From: JAFDWR01 sp038216655
GTDB lineage: Bacteria; Armatimonadota; Fimbriimonadia; Fimbriimonadales; Fimbriimonadaceae
DNA: 64,000 bases
Reading direction: 5' to 3'
Assembly: GCA_038216655.1 (NCBI GenBank)
Contig: JBBQPZ010000002.1
Location: 124,001 to 188,000 of the forward strand
A program made the translations under genes and the position numbers. Shown in pieces: positions 1 to 8,403 of this stretch (positions within the stretch are counted from its first letter, which is position 1; every line of letters starts with the position of its first letter). The notes beneath the pieces were generated by a model. That model did no database searches. It had not been told where the DNA came from and saw only the letters and a list, made by a program, of their open reading frames with translations.

Positions 1-2
1 TC

Positions 3-1145
3 GGTGAAACACCGACTCCGCCCCCTTCGGCGACCTCAAACGAAGGGAAGACGGCGGACGTCACCGCCGATGCGACCCAGGGATCCTCAACGGTTTGGAT
101 ATGGAACCGCGCGACCGGGAACATGGCGACCCGCCCGGTGAAGTCGATTCAGGGCATGTGGCCAGTCAAGCTCGCCGACTTTACGCTCGTGGGCAAGGTC
201 ACCGTTCGCGTCGAGAGCCACGGCCAACCCGTCGCCTCGGCCGAGGTAGCCCTGAAAGACTCCAAGGCGGATCACTCCGCCCTGCTCACGCCGGGCGATA
301 AGGGCGAGCTCTCGTTCTACGGCCTTGCCCCGGGGAATTTGGCGCTGACCGTGCGGTACAAGGTCGCGGGCAAGGAAGCCGAGCCGGTCAAGCAGTCGTT
401 CGACGTCTCCATCAAGCGGGACAAGCCCGATCCTCAGTTGATCGTCTCGATTCCGGACGCGGTGGACGTGGTCGCCACGCCGACGCCTTCGCCCTCGGGG
501 AGCGCCTTACCGTTGCCCGGTGCCTCCGGCGCGCCCGGGGGGGCGGCGGCCAGTACTCCCACGCCCGCCCAATCGATCGACAGCCCGTCGATCATCGGTC
601 GGATCATAACGCTGCTGCTCGTGTTGGCGCTGATTGGCGGTGGCGGCTACTACCTGCTGCTCCAGATGCGAAAGAACTCGGATTTGGTGCAGGACAAGCT
701 CCGTCAGCTCGGGGTGGACGTTCCGAAGGGGATGCCCGCGACCCCCGTGGACGCGGTTGTTCCGGCTCCGTTGGCCCCTCAGCCGCCGCAGAAGATTGTT
801 TTGAGCGATGCGACACCGGATCCGGTTGTTGCGGCGGCTCCCATTTCGTTGTCAGCTCCGACGGGAGTGCCGCGCTTGGTTCTGTCCAATGGGGATGCCT
901 TTGATCTGCCGGAGGGTGAGACGGTGATCGGACGCGAGCTTGGGCTTGGCCTGAGTTTGACCACCGAGACGACCCTCTCCCGTCGGCACGCGTCGATCAT
1001 CAAGTCGGGGAGCATCGTTCAGGTCACCGACCTCGGCTCGTCCAACGGGACGTACGTGAACGGGGCGAAGATTTCGATTCAGACGCCGTTGCGACCGGGC
1101 GATTCGGTTCAGTTTGGATCGGTTCAAGCTCGCTTCGAGGGATAA
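3..1145 (+). CDS. FHA-domain membrane protein, 5' end outside window
   Basis: The frame is open from the window edge (first full codon at 3) to TAA at 1143-1145, so the N-terminus lies upstream. From the M at 123, about residues 20-115 look like a carboxypeptidase-regulatory/Ig-like beta domain. A Pro/Ser/Thr-rich linker follows, then one transmembrane helix (IIGRIITLLLVLALIGGGG, about residues 158-178). The C-terminal FHA domain starts near residue 250 and shows VIGRE, LSRRHA and DLGSSNGTYVNG, the usual phosphothreonine-binding loop residues. The topology would place the Ig-like part and the FHA domain on opposite sides of the membrane. The next gene starts 4 bp after the stop and also carries FHA domains, so the two probably form an operon. 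Function is not known; phosphothreonine signalling is inferred from the FHA domain. Confidence 0.85.
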   Translation, partial: GETPTPPPSATSNEGKTADVTADATQGSSTVWIWNRATGNMATRPVKSIQGMWPVKLADFTLVGKVTVRVESHGQPVASAEVALKDSKADHSALLTPGDKGELSFYGLAPGNLALTVRYKVAGKEAEPVKQSFDVSIKRDKPDPQLIVSIPDAVDVVATPTPSPSGSALPLPGASGAPGGAAASTPTPAQSIDSPSIIGRIITLLLVLALIGGGGYYLLLQMRKNSDLVQDKLRQLGVDVPKGMPATPVDAVVPAPLAPQPPQKIVLSDATPDPVVAAAPISLSAPTGVPRLVLSNGDAFDLPEGETVIGRELGLGLSLTTETTLSRRHASIIKSGSIVQVTDLGSSNGTYVNGAKISIQTPLRPGDSVQFGSVQARFEG

Positions 1146-1149
1146 CACG

Positions 1150-2541
1150 ATGGGCCAACTCCTGTTTCGCACGCTGATCGGGCTGCTTGCCGGGCTTGCC
1201 GCGTGGGCGATTCGGGAGCCGTTCATGCCCGGGCTTTCCCCCGAGGCTTACTCGAATTGGGAGCGCACGTTCATCTTTGCCATTGGCGCAATTATTGGTG
1301 GCTCGATTGGGTGTCTCAACGGGTTCCTCCGTGGCGGCAAAGTCCACACTTTGCGCGGTCTGGGCCTCGGGGTTGCCTTCGGCGCGATCGGCGGGATGAT
1401 CGGCTACTCGTTCGGCGGGCAACTTGCGACCGGCATGGCCGGGCATATCCCGATTTATGATGTCGCGATGCCGTTCCGCATGATCGTCCGGGCGGCGGCG
1501 ATCACGCCGATGGCGGTGCTTCTCGGCGCAGCGATCGGTGCGGCTTCCCTTTCGCCGAAGAGCATTCGGAATGGCGCAATCGGCGGATTCTTGGCCGGCG
1601 TCACTTCGGGACTATTGTTCGACATCTTAGGCTCGGCGCTTGAGAGTTTCTTCGCGCAGATGACGGCGAAGGCCGGGCAGAGTGCCGAGGTCGGCGCACT
1701 CCCTCGGGCGATGACCGCGGTGCTGATCGGGGGGATGATCGCGCTGTTCATCGGCATCGTCGAGCGCCTCGCGCGGACCGCTTGGCTGCGGCTACGGCTC
1801 GGCAAGAACGAGGGGAAGGAGTGGGTCGTGGATATGCCCCAGACCTTCATTGGGCGCAGCGAGCGGGCTCACGTGCCGTTGTTCGGGGACCCGACGATCG
1901 CCCCGATGCACGCGTGCATCGTCAAGAATGGGGGGGCTTACGTGCTGATGGACTCGGGCGGAGGGACGGGGACACGGCTGAATGGCTACCCGATCCAGCA
2001 GGCACCATTGACTTCGGGCGACGCGATTACCGTCGGGCAGACGACTTTGGAATTTGTGACGCGGGCCGGGGCTGCGCCGGTGCGCGGTCCCGAGCAGTAC
2101 ATCGGCCAAGCGTATCCGCTTCAGGGTGGCGGGCAGGCCGTGCCTGTCGCGCCGGTGCCGATCTCGCCCTACACGCCGCATCAGACGCCCGCGCCGATCC
2201 AAACGCCGATGCAGACCCAGATGCCCACGATGATGGCACCCATGACCCCTGCAGCGGGCTACACGCTGGTGGCGTTGGACGGACCCCTATCGGGCAAGCG
2301 GTATCCGCTGACCGGGCCGATCGATGTCGGCCGCGAGTCGACGGTGATCCCGCTCGGATTCGACAACATGGCCTCGCGCCGCCATGCCCGGTTGGAGCCG
2401 GCGAGCATGGGCGTGCAGGTGACCGATCTCAACAGCACCAACGGAACCTACGTGAACGGCAACCGGACGGCGAGTCACGTCCTGAATCCCGGGGACATGG
2501 TGCGGATCGGTAGTACGACCTTCCGACTGGAGAGTGCCTGA
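1150..2541 (+). CDS. Polytopic membrane protein with two C-terminal FHA domains
   Basis: 463 aa from ATG 1150; an upstream in-frame TTG at 1114 would overlap the preceding gene and is less likely. About residues 1-220 contain several Gly-rich hydrophobic helices, probably six membrane spans. FHA domain 1 lies at about 230-320 (FIGRSERAHVPL; the Arg-His core is degenerate, reading MHACI). A Pro/Gln/Met-rich linker follows. FHA domain 2 lies at about 375-462 (DVGRES, SRRHA, DLNSTNGTYVNG) and looks intact. So one FHA copy may have lost phosphopeptide binding while the other keeps it. It is in tight operon order with the FHA protein upstream and is followed by a VWA gene. Function beyond membrane-anchored phosphopeptide recognition cannot be stated. 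Confidence 0.85.
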   Translation: MGQLLFRTLIGLLAGLAAWAIREPFMPGLSPEAYSNWERTFIFAIGAIIGGSIGCLNGFLRGGKVHTLRGLGLGVAFGAIGGMIGYSFGGQLATGMAGHIPIYDVAMPFRMIVRAAAITPMAVLLGAAIGAASLSPKSIRNGAIGGFLAGVTSGLLFDILGSALESFFAQMTAKAGQSAEVGALPRAMTAVLIGGMIALFIGIVERLARTAWLRLRLGKNEGKEWVVDMPQTFIGRSERAHVPLFGDPTIAPMHACIVKNGGAYVLMDSGGGTGTRLNGYPIQQAPLTSGDAITVGQTTLEFVTRAGAAPVRGPEQYIGQAYPLQGGGQAVPVAPVPISPYTPHQTPAPIQTPMQTQMPTMMAPMTPAAGYTLVALDGPLSGKRYPLTGPIDVGRESTVIPLGFDNMASRRHARLEPASMGVQVTDLNSTNGTYVNGNRTASHVLNPGDMVRIGSTTFRLESA

Positions 2542-2565
2542 GGCAACTTGTAAGTTGGATTCATC

Positions 2566-2587
2566 GCGCACGGACCCTGTGCGTTTT
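2566..2587 (+). terminator. Weak terminator-like hairpin
   Basis: A 5-bp GC stem (CGCAC/GTGCG) with a 7-nt loop is followed by TTTT just after the polytopic FHA gene. It sits right upstream of the TACAAT box that may drive the VWA gene. The stem is short, so this is a weak call. Confidence 0.3.
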
Positions 2588-2603
2588 GCGGGCAGACACC
2601 CGA

Positions 2604-2617
2604 TACAATAGGAGAGA
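2604..2617 (+). promoter_or_regulatory. -10-like TACAAT box overlapping RBS of the VWA gene
   Basis: TACAAT at 2604-2609 is 11 nt before the ATG at 2621, with GGAGAG at 2611-2616 between them. The same TACAAT at the same distance precedes the genes at 29277 and 44524. No clear -35 box is seen. Confidence 0.35.
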
Positions 2618-2620
2618 ACT

Positions 2621-3994
2621 ATGGACCCGACTCAGCGCATCGACCCGAACAAAACGATGATGACCCCGGGCCCCGCCGGGTTTGACCCGATGCGTACCCA
2701 GGCCATGGGCGGGTTTGATCCGCTCAAGACGAGCGCGATGCCCGCCTTGATGCCCAACGGCAAAGCCGTCGCGGTGACGGTGACGGCAGGTCGCGAGACG
2801 ACGATGGCCAACGGCCCCGCGCGGGAGCAGTTCCTCGTCGAGATCACTGCCGGTGGAGCCCCGGGATTGAATGCGGGCACTGGGGCGCGCACTCCACTGA
2901 ATCTTTGTTTGGTCATCGACCGTTCCGGCTCGATGGAGGGTCCGCCCCTGGACTACGTGAAGCAGGCCTGCACCTACGTGGTGGACATGCTCACGCCGAA
3001 CGACATCCTGAGCATCGTCACCTTCGAGGAGACGGTCGACGTGCTGATGGCCCCGCAGCGGGTGACGTCCAAGCAGCCGATCAAGGACGGAATCTCCCGC
3101 CTGATGCCGGGTAACACGACGAACCTGTACGACGGCCTCACGCTCGCGATGAATCAGGTCGTGAACACCGAGGAAGCGGGTCGGGCGACGCGGCTGATCA
3201 TCTTCACTGACGGCGATCCGACCGCCGGAATCAAAGACTTCCCCTCCCTCGTCCAGCACGCAGGCGAGATCAAGGATCGCGGGATTTCGTGCACGTTCTT
3301 AGGCTTTGGACCTGACTATAACGAAGAGCTTCTCGCTGCGATGGCGAAGCGTGCAAGCGGAAATTACTATTACATCCCGCAGCCGCAACTGATCCCCGAG
3401 GTGTTCCGCACCGAGCTGGAGAAGCTGATGACGGTCACCGCGCGGAACTTGAAGCTGGACCTCAAGCTGTCCCGCTGGGTCAACATGCGCTCACCGCAGT
3501 CGGCGACGAGCGGTGAGATCTCAATCCCGTTGACCGACCTTGAGCGCGGCACGACAATCAGCCAGGTACTCGACTTCGAGTATCCGAACCACCCACTTGG
3601 TGGCTATCGCGTGGCGTCGGGCAAGCTGACTTACGACGACATGCTGACGGGCAAGCTTGAGACGGTCGAGCTGGACTTGGTTCAGGACTTCTCGTCGGAC
3701 TCGGCCCAGTATTCGGCACCAGTTCATTCGATGGTCGCGCAGGCGGCTCAGGTGGCGGCGGCGAGTCGCGTCGTGGAACGCACGATCATGGGCCTCAAGA
3801 CCGGCCAGCTCACCCAGATGGGCGCGGTACAGGAACTTCAGAAGACGCAAATGCTACTCGTCTCTCAGGGCAGAACGCAGGACGCCCAGGAGGTCACGAT
3901 GGCCCTTCGCGCGCTGCAGAGCGGCGACGTAGGCGGCGCTGAGAAGACCTTGATGGGCACGATGGTAAACCTGGATCAGGGGAAGCGCGGATAA
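2621..3994 (+). CDS. VWA-domain protein with N-terminal Thr-containing repeats
   Basis: 457 aa; ATG 2621 is preceded by GGAGAG. The VWA domain spans about residues 90-265 with an intact MIDAS: DRSGSM for DxSxS, a conserved Thr region (PGNTTNLYDGL) and FTDGDPT. A beta-rich C-terminal half follows, as in the stand-alone VWA/TadG-like group. The first 40 residues carry three D-P-x-K/R-T units (IDPNKTMM, FDPMRTQAM, FDPLKTSAM), not part of any VWA fold. The FHA/zinc-ribbon protein at 44524 has the same kind of repeats. There is no signal peptide, so the protein is probably cytoplasmic. The gene follows two FHA genes, which suggests that the N-terminal threonines are phosphorylated and read by FHA domains. 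That role is inference. Confidence 0.9.
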   Translation: MDPTQRIDPNKTMMTPGPAGFDPMRTQAMGGFDPLKTSAMPALMPNGKAVAVTVTAGRETTMANGPAREQFLVEITAGGAPGLNAGTGARTPLNLCLVIDRSGSMEGPPLDYVKQACTYVVDMLTPNDILSIVTFEETVDVLMAPQRVTSKQPIKDGISRLMPGNTTNLYDGLTLAMNQVVNTEEAGRATRLIIFTDGDPTAGIKDFPSLVQHAGEIKDRGISCTFLGFGPDYNEELLAAMAKRASGNYYYIPQPQLIPEVFRTELEKLMTVTARNLKLDLKLSRWVNMRSPQSATSGEISIPLTDLERGTTISQVLDFEYPNHPLGGYRVASGKLTYDDMLTGKLETVELDLVQDFSSDSAQYSAPVHSMVAQAAQVAAASRVVERTIMGLKTGQLTQMGAVQELQKTQMLLVSQGRTQDAQEVTMALRALQSGDVGGAEKTLMGTMVNLDQGKRG

Positions 3995-4037
3995 CTCTGG
4001 GCAGGATGCTTAACATCCATTAAGATGTAAGCGGCCC

Positions 4038-4763
4038 ATGAAAAGATCGCTCGCCCTCTTTCTTTCGACCTTCGGTCTCCTGTCGTCCCTCGCGGTCGCC
4101 CGGACGGCCGATCCGGTGCCCGATCATTTGACCGAGGCGACTAGACTAGTCGACGTTCTTAAGCCCGAGCAGACTGAATATCGGCACCGCCCGAGCGTGA
4201 TGCATTGGCCAGATGAGAAGGAAGGCAGCGAGTGTCGTACGGACTGCAGTGGTTTCGTGGACCTCCTGCTACGCCACACCTACCCGTGGGCAACCAAGGA
4301 GTGGCTGGAGACGACGATCGGGAAGAAGCGGCCGCTGGCGGGCGATTATTACGACGCGATTCAGGGCCACCATGGGTTCGACCCAGTCGAGAACGTGGCC
4401 GATGTGGCGCCGGGCGATTTCATCGTGATGAAGTACCCGGTCGACTCGGACAACACGGGCCACATCATGCTCGTGTCCGCCAAACCGACGCCGCGCAGGG
4501 CGGTTGGCCCGCTACAGGATGGGACGAAGCAGTACGACGTCGCAGTGATCGACGAGACCTCGGTGCCGCACGGCAAGACCGACTCGCGCTACGAGGGTCC
4601 GGGTGTCAAGAACGGTGGCTTAGGCCGAGGGACGTTCCGACTCTACACGGACATGGACGGCAAGTTCGCGGGTTATGCATGGAGCGCGACAGCAACCAAC
4701 AAGTTCTACGGCCCGGACACTCGTCCGATGATCGTGGGTCGGCTGCAGATTCCTGGTAAGTAG
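4038..4763 (+). CDS. Exported NlpC/P60-like cysteine hydrolase
   Basis: 241 aa with an N-terminal signal peptide (MKRSLALFLSTFGLLSSLAVA). The motif TDCSGFVDLLL places the probable catalytic Cys at residue 70, and GHIMLVS supplies the His at about 142. This is the Cys-His layout of the NlpC/P60/CHAP papain-like hydrolases, which cut peptidoglycan peptides or related amides. Spacing between Cys and His is normal for the group, and no cell-wall-binding domain is present. TAAGAT lies 11 nt before the ATG and no Shine-Dalgarno is visible. It lies between the VWA gene and a convergent zinc-ribbon gene whose stop is 4 bp away. The substrate is unknown; another amidase activity is possible. Confidence 0.75.
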   Translation: MKRSLALFLSTFGLLSSLAVARTADPVPDHLTEATRLVDVLKPEQTEYRHRPSVMHWPDEKEGSECRTDCSGFVDLLLRHTYPWATKEWLETTIGKKRPLAGDYYDAIQGHHGFDPVENVADVAPGDFIVMKYPVDSDNTGHIMLVSAKPTPRRAVGPLQDGTKQYDVAVIDETSVPHGKTDSRYEGPGVKNGGLGRGTFRLYTDMDGKFAGYAWSATATNKFYGPDTRPMIVGRLQIPGK

Positions 4764-4767
4764 GAGC

Positions 4768-5646
4768 CTACATCCCTGGGAGAGCCAAACTTCCGCCGCC
4801 GACATCGCGCTTGATCTCGTACCACTTCGTCGTGTTGTAGTGCGAGCAGATGTCGCCGAGATCGCCGTCGGCGGCCCCGAAATACTTGTCGATCGCCCCT
4901 TCGCTCGATCCCTTCATCTTCTCAACCTTCTGAAGGGCGGAGGCGGGATCGGTTTGGATGGACTGAAGCACGTCCGCAAGGTCGCCGGCAAAACCGGGGA
5001 TCTCGGAAAGGGCGCGATAGTAATCGTCCCTTAACCCGACGCAGGGCTGAGGCGGCGGCATCGACTTGAACTCCTCCACGAGCGCGTCCCATCGTCCTTT
5101 CACGTCACCGAAGGTCTGGGTGGTTTCCTTGTCGGGCTTGGCACCGTCGCCGCCGAGGTCCTCGTCGTGGTTCATTAGCCCTTCGGCGCCCCCGAATGTC
5201 CCAAGTTTGGCCTTGAAAACTTCCATTTCCGCGATCATCCTGGAAGCGAGATCAATCTTCTTGTGCTCAATCCGTTCGACGTGTTCGAGGTAGCGGCGGA
5301 CGTCGTCCGGCATCCCGGGCGCGTTCTTGCCTTGATCCTGAAGGATGGGCTTCGGCCCGGTTCCGCGGAGGCCGAGGGTGTCGGGCGCGGCCGCCCCTGC
5401 CGCGGCGAGCGATCGGTTATCCGGATTGCGCGAGCCGAACTGGAGCAGCCCGGCGGCCTTCAGGCCGAGCGCTACCGCCAGCACGGCGGCGATGGTGCCG
5501 ACAACCGCCCAAAGAGTCGTCTGCTTGCGCGCCGCCGCCATCGGTACGGCCATGCCGCCCTGAGCCGCCGCAGCCAAGAATTGGCCGCAGTGCGGGCAGA
5601 ACGCGACCCCGTTTCCGATGGGGTTTGCACAGCGTGGGCATTGCAT
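4768..5646 (-). CDS. Zinc-ribbon membrane protein, function unknown
   Basis: 292 aa. The N-terminus is a zinc ribbon with CPRC (C3, C6) and CPHC (C17, C20), as in the short zinc-ribbon domain found at the start of many bacterial membrane proteins. A transmembrane helix follows at about residues 43-66 (LWAVVGTIAAVLAVALGLKAAGLL). The remaining 220 residues are soluble, charged and mostly helical, with no family I recognise. The ribbon should sit in the cytoplasm and the C-terminal region outside. It converges with the NlpC-like gene. Confidence 0.75.
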   Translation of the reverse strand: MQCPRCANPIGNGVAFCPHCGQFLAAAAQGGMAVPMAAARKQTTLWAVVGTIAAVLAVALGLKAAGLLQFGSRNPDNRSLAAAGAAAPDTLGLRGTGPKPILQDQGKNAPGMPDDVRRYLEHVERIEHKKIDLASRMIAEMEVFKAKLGTFGGAEGLMNHDEDLGGDGAKPDKETTQTFGDVKGRWDALVEEFKSMPPPQPCVGLRDDYYRALSEIPGFAGDLADVLQSIQTDPASALQKVEKMKGSSEGAIDKYFGAADGDLGDICSHYNTTKWYEIKRDVGGGSLALPGM

Positions 5647-5730
5647 AAGAATTCAAACGCTTTGCACCAGCGTTCCATGCCCATTATCGCACCGGTCGGT
5701 GAGATTCCCAAGTGGGTGCCAATAAGGAGT

Positions 5731-5743
5731 TAGACTATCGGCC
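5731..5743 (+). promoter_or_regulatory. -10-like box of a probable leaderless DinB gene
   Basis: TAGACT (5731-5736) is separated from ATG 5744 by 7 nt (atcggcc) with no Shine-Dalgarno complement. This spacing would start transcription at or next to the AUG. Confidence 0.4.
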
Positions 5744-6226
5744 ATGCACGACGTTGTTGGTCCAGTTAAAGGAAAGTTCCTTAACGCAAAGTCGAGACTC
5801 TTGACCATGGTTTCGGCCACGCCCCAGGATCGACTCAATTGGTCGCCCTCTCCGACTTCTCGGTCGGTGATTCAAATCGTTGGCCACGCGGCCATGTCTA
5901 TCAGGAACTTGACTGAGACCTTTGAGGGGCGGACATTTGCGATCCCGACTCCGGTTGCGGCAGAGGCTCATTTCAGGGAGGAGGACAAGACTTTCACAAG
6001 CTTAGAGCAGGTGCTTGCGCTCCTTGACCAGCATAGCAGCACGTTCATTGCCTTTCTCGATTCGCTTACGCCTGAGCGGCTAGGAACCATGGTGACCATG
6101 CCTTTCGCGTTTGGCGAGATGCCGATGTCAATTGTGATCGATTTCCCGGCACAACACACGATCTGGCACGAGGCCCAGATCGAGTATCTGCAAACAATTT
6201 ATGGCGATCACGACTGGCACATGTGA
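5744..6226 (+). CDS. DinB-family protein
   Basis: 160 aa four-helix-bundle protein of the DinB/YfiT superfamily. Candidate metal ligands are the His in VGHAA (about 50) and the histidines in AQHTIWHEAQIEYLQ (about 137-142), the usual three-His arrangement. Members are metal-dependent, often thiol-S-transferase-like or stress enzymes, but this one cannot be assigned a substrate. The length is typical. It ends exactly where the convergent VOC gene ends, with no space for a terminator. The start has no ribosome-binding site but has a -10-like TAGACT 7 nt upstream. Confidence 0.8.
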   Translation: MHDVVGPVKGKFLNAKSRLLTMVSATPQDRLNWSPSPTSRSVIQIVGHAAMSIRNLTETFEGRTFAIPTPVAAEAHFREEDKTFTSLEQVLALLDQHSSTFIAFLDSLTPERLGTMVTMPFAFGEMPMSIVIDFPAQHTIWHEAQIEYLQTIYGDHDWHM

Positions 6227-7138
6227 TTAAGCCAATACGGGCAGGGGCTTGAGTCCCGCCTCGATCTCATGGCGTCGGCCTTCGAGGAACGGGGGCAGGG
6301 CAAGCCGCTCGCCGAGGGTTGCCTGACTCTCGTCCGACGAGAAACCAGGCCCATCCGTCGCAAGCTCGAACAAGATTCCCCCCGGCTCGCGAAAGTACAC
6401 GCTCTGGAAGTAGAACCGGTCGATCTCGCCGGAGGTCTGGAGCCCAAAAGCCCGCACCTTTTCCTGCATCTCCAAAAGCTCGGCCTCATCTTTCACGCGA
6501 AAGGCGACGTGGTGTACCCCGCCCGCCCCGACGCGCCCGAAGCGGGGAACGGCGTCCTGGACGATGCGAACTCGGGCGTTCCAGCCGTCTCCGTCGGTGA
6601 AGTAGAGGCCGTCGTCGCCGCCACGATAGCCGAGAATCTCCTTCAGCACCCGCCCGGTTCCTTCCGGACGAGCGGTCTGAAGGTCCACCCCGAGGATCCC
6701 CAAGAGCGCGTTGCCTTCGCCCACCACCGAGGCCCATGGCTTGGCGTGACGGTTGGGCTCGTCCTGCCCCACCAACTCCAGGCGCTGACCTTCCGGATCG
6801 GAGAACAGAATCGAGTTGCCTTCCCGCGTCGGGGAGGTACCCGCCGCGTCGAGGCGGGTAAGCCACCAATCCAGCGAGGCGTTTGGCGCGCGGAAGGAGG
6901 TGAGGGCTACGGTGGCCGCGCCGGGGACACTCTGTCCGGCGTCGGGCCAGTCGAAGAACGTCATATCCGTCCCCGGCGAGCCGACGCCGTCTGCGTAGAA
7001 GAGGTGGTACGCGTTTACGTCGTCTTGGTTCACGCTTCGCTTGACGAGCCGAAAACCGAGCACCTGGGTGTAGAACCGAAGGTTCTCGCCCACTTGAGCG
7101 GTGACGGCGGTGACGTGATGAATCGCGTGGGCGGACAT
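6227..7138 (-). CDS. VOC-family ring-cleaving dioxygenase (MhqO/MhqE-like)
   Basis: 303 aa with two vicinal-oxygen-chelate modules: about residues 1-130 (IHHVTAVTAQVGENLRFYTQVLGFRLVKRSVNQDD) and 150-280 (VHHVAFRVKDEAE). Metal ligands expected for the fold are the His in IHHVTA and VHHVAF and the Glu in FELATD. The start region closely matches glyoxalase-like MhqO/MhqE and other putative ring-cleaving dioxygenases, which in Bacillus detoxify quinones. Length is as expected for the group. The gene stands alone and converges with dinB. Substrate is inferred only from the family. Confidence 0.85.
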   Translation of the reverse strand: MSAHAIHHVTAVTAQVGENLRFYTQVLGFRLVKRSVNQDDVNAYHLFYADGVGSPGTDMTFFDWPDAGQSVPGAATVALTSFRAPNASLDWWLTRLDAAGTSPTREGNSILFSDPEGQRLELVGQDEPNRHAKPWASVVGEGNALLGILGVDLQTARPEGTGRVLKEILGYRGGDDGLYFTDGDGWNARVRIVQDAVPRFGRVGAGGVHHVAFRVKDEAELLEMQEKVRAFGLQTSGEIDRFYFQSVYFREPGGILFELATDGPGFSSDESQATLGERLALPPFLEGRRHEIEAGLKPLPVLA

Positions 7139-7219
7139 ATCGTGTACTTCGAGGGTTTGCGTCCGTCAGTTCCCACTTGACCGCCCGCGTTCGGCTATCA
7201 TTGCCCCGAAGGAACCTGA

Positions 7220-7783
7220 ATGGACGTACTCATCACCGGCGAATCCGCCAAACTGCCGCCTGCCTATGCCGACCTCATCGACCCCGGCAAGCCGATCCCA
7301 ACGGGCGTCGCCTACTTCGAGAAGAAGGTCGTGACCTCCGATCTGGCGAAGGCCGCTGGCTTGGCGCTGGCGTTAGCGGTGACCGGGGCGATGATGATCA
7401 TCCTGGGGATACTGGTCTTGAGCAAACCCACGGTCGCAAAGACAAGCACGATGGAGTACTCGCCGCTCTTCTTCGGCATCATTTTGATCTTCGCCAGTTG
7501 GATGATGTTCAGCTCGCTGAAGAAGCGGCGCGAGGTGATGGCACTCCAGAACGAGGGAACGACGACCCGGCTGGGAATCTATCTGACCTCGGACTGCTTG
7601 TTCGAAGTGAACGAGTACGGCTATTGCGTGATCCCGCGCGAGCACTTCCGGGGGCGGGAGTGCTTAACGATCAAGTACGTGCTGGGTGCCGCGGAGAAGT
7701 CGTTCCGGCTTCCCGCGGAGTTGACGAATGCAGACACGTCGGCGATGGCGTCGGCGATCGACCAGTGGGCGGCCACTTCGTAG
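7220..7783 (+). CDS. Two-helix membrane protein, unknown
   Basis: 187 aa. Two hydrophobic helices at about residues 47-70 and 82-100 are followed by a soluble C-terminal part with Arg/Lys residues right after helix 2 (SSLKKRREV), so both ends should be cytoplasmic. The C-terminal domain has a short beta-rich pattern (LGIYLTSDCLFEVNEYGYCVIPREHF) like membrane-associated PH-like modules, but I cannot assign a family. An AAGGA-type ribosome-binding site precedes the ATG. Confidence 0.7.
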   Translation: MDVLITGESAKLPPAYADLIDPGKPIPTGVAYFEKKVVTSDLAKAAGLALALAVTGAMMIILGILVLSKPTVAKTSTMEYSPLFFGIILIFASWMMFSSLKKRREVMALQNEGTTTRLGIYLTSDCLFEVNEYGYCVIPREHFRGRECLTIKYVLGAAEKSFRLPAELTNADTSAMASAIDQWAATS

Positions 7784-7827
7784 CAAATCTCTAGCAACGC
7801 GAGCGACGGGTCAACCGTCTTGCAAGA

Positions 7828-8373
7828 ATGACCGGATTGGCGCTTGCCTGCCTCCTTTCGTTTTCCGTGCGAACTTCCGCGCCCCCGCCCCTCGATTCCT
7901 GGCGTCTTGCGGACAGCTCGCCGCTTACCCTGAATCGGCGGGACCTCGCCAAGATCCGGCAATTTGAACTCGACGATGCCTGCGCCCTGTCGGATGGTGA
8001 AGCAGCCGGAACCTCGCGGGAGAAGTTTGTCGACCTTTGGACGGAGACATTTGCGGGGCAGAAGGTGCCGTTGCACGAATTCGGCAAGGCCCCGAAGGGG
8101 AAGGGTGAAGTCGGCGAGATCGACACTACGCTCTGGACGCAGCCCGCGGCGAGCGACGACGACGTGATCGTTCTGATCGACACGAGCATCGTGCGCAAGG
8201 TGAGGCACTCCGACTTCAAAGGCGGGATCGCCCGCGTCCCGATCGTCCACATTCGAGATATGTTCGTCGTTTCGCGAAAGGAGGCGGGAAAGACCGTGGC
8301 CGCCCACGTCAGGGCACTAGGCGAGTACCTGATTTACTATTGGCAAGCCCCGGTTCCCGCCAACTTCAAATAG
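7828..8373 (+). CDS. Small exported protein, unknown
   Basis: 181 aa with a short N-terminal hydrophobic stretch (MTGLALACLLSFSVRTSA) that fits a signal peptide. The rest is a mixed alpha/beta domain with no recognisable motif. The gene follows the two-helix membrane protein by 44 bp and may be cotranscribed with it. Start chosen at the only ATG before the hydrophobic segment; no convincing ribosome-binding site is seen. Confidence 0.6.
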   Translation: MTGLALACLLSFSVRTSAPPPLDSWRLADSSPLTLNRRDLAKIRQFELDDACALSDGEAAGTSREKFVDLWTETFAGQKVPLHEFGKAPKGKGEVGEIDTTLWTQPAASDDDVIVLIDTSIVRKVRHSDFKGGIARVPIVHIRDMFVVSRKEAGKTVAAHVRALGEYLIYYWQAPVPANFK

Positions 8374-8403
8374 TAGCGGGAATGCGGATTCCTTAGGTGC
8401 CGC

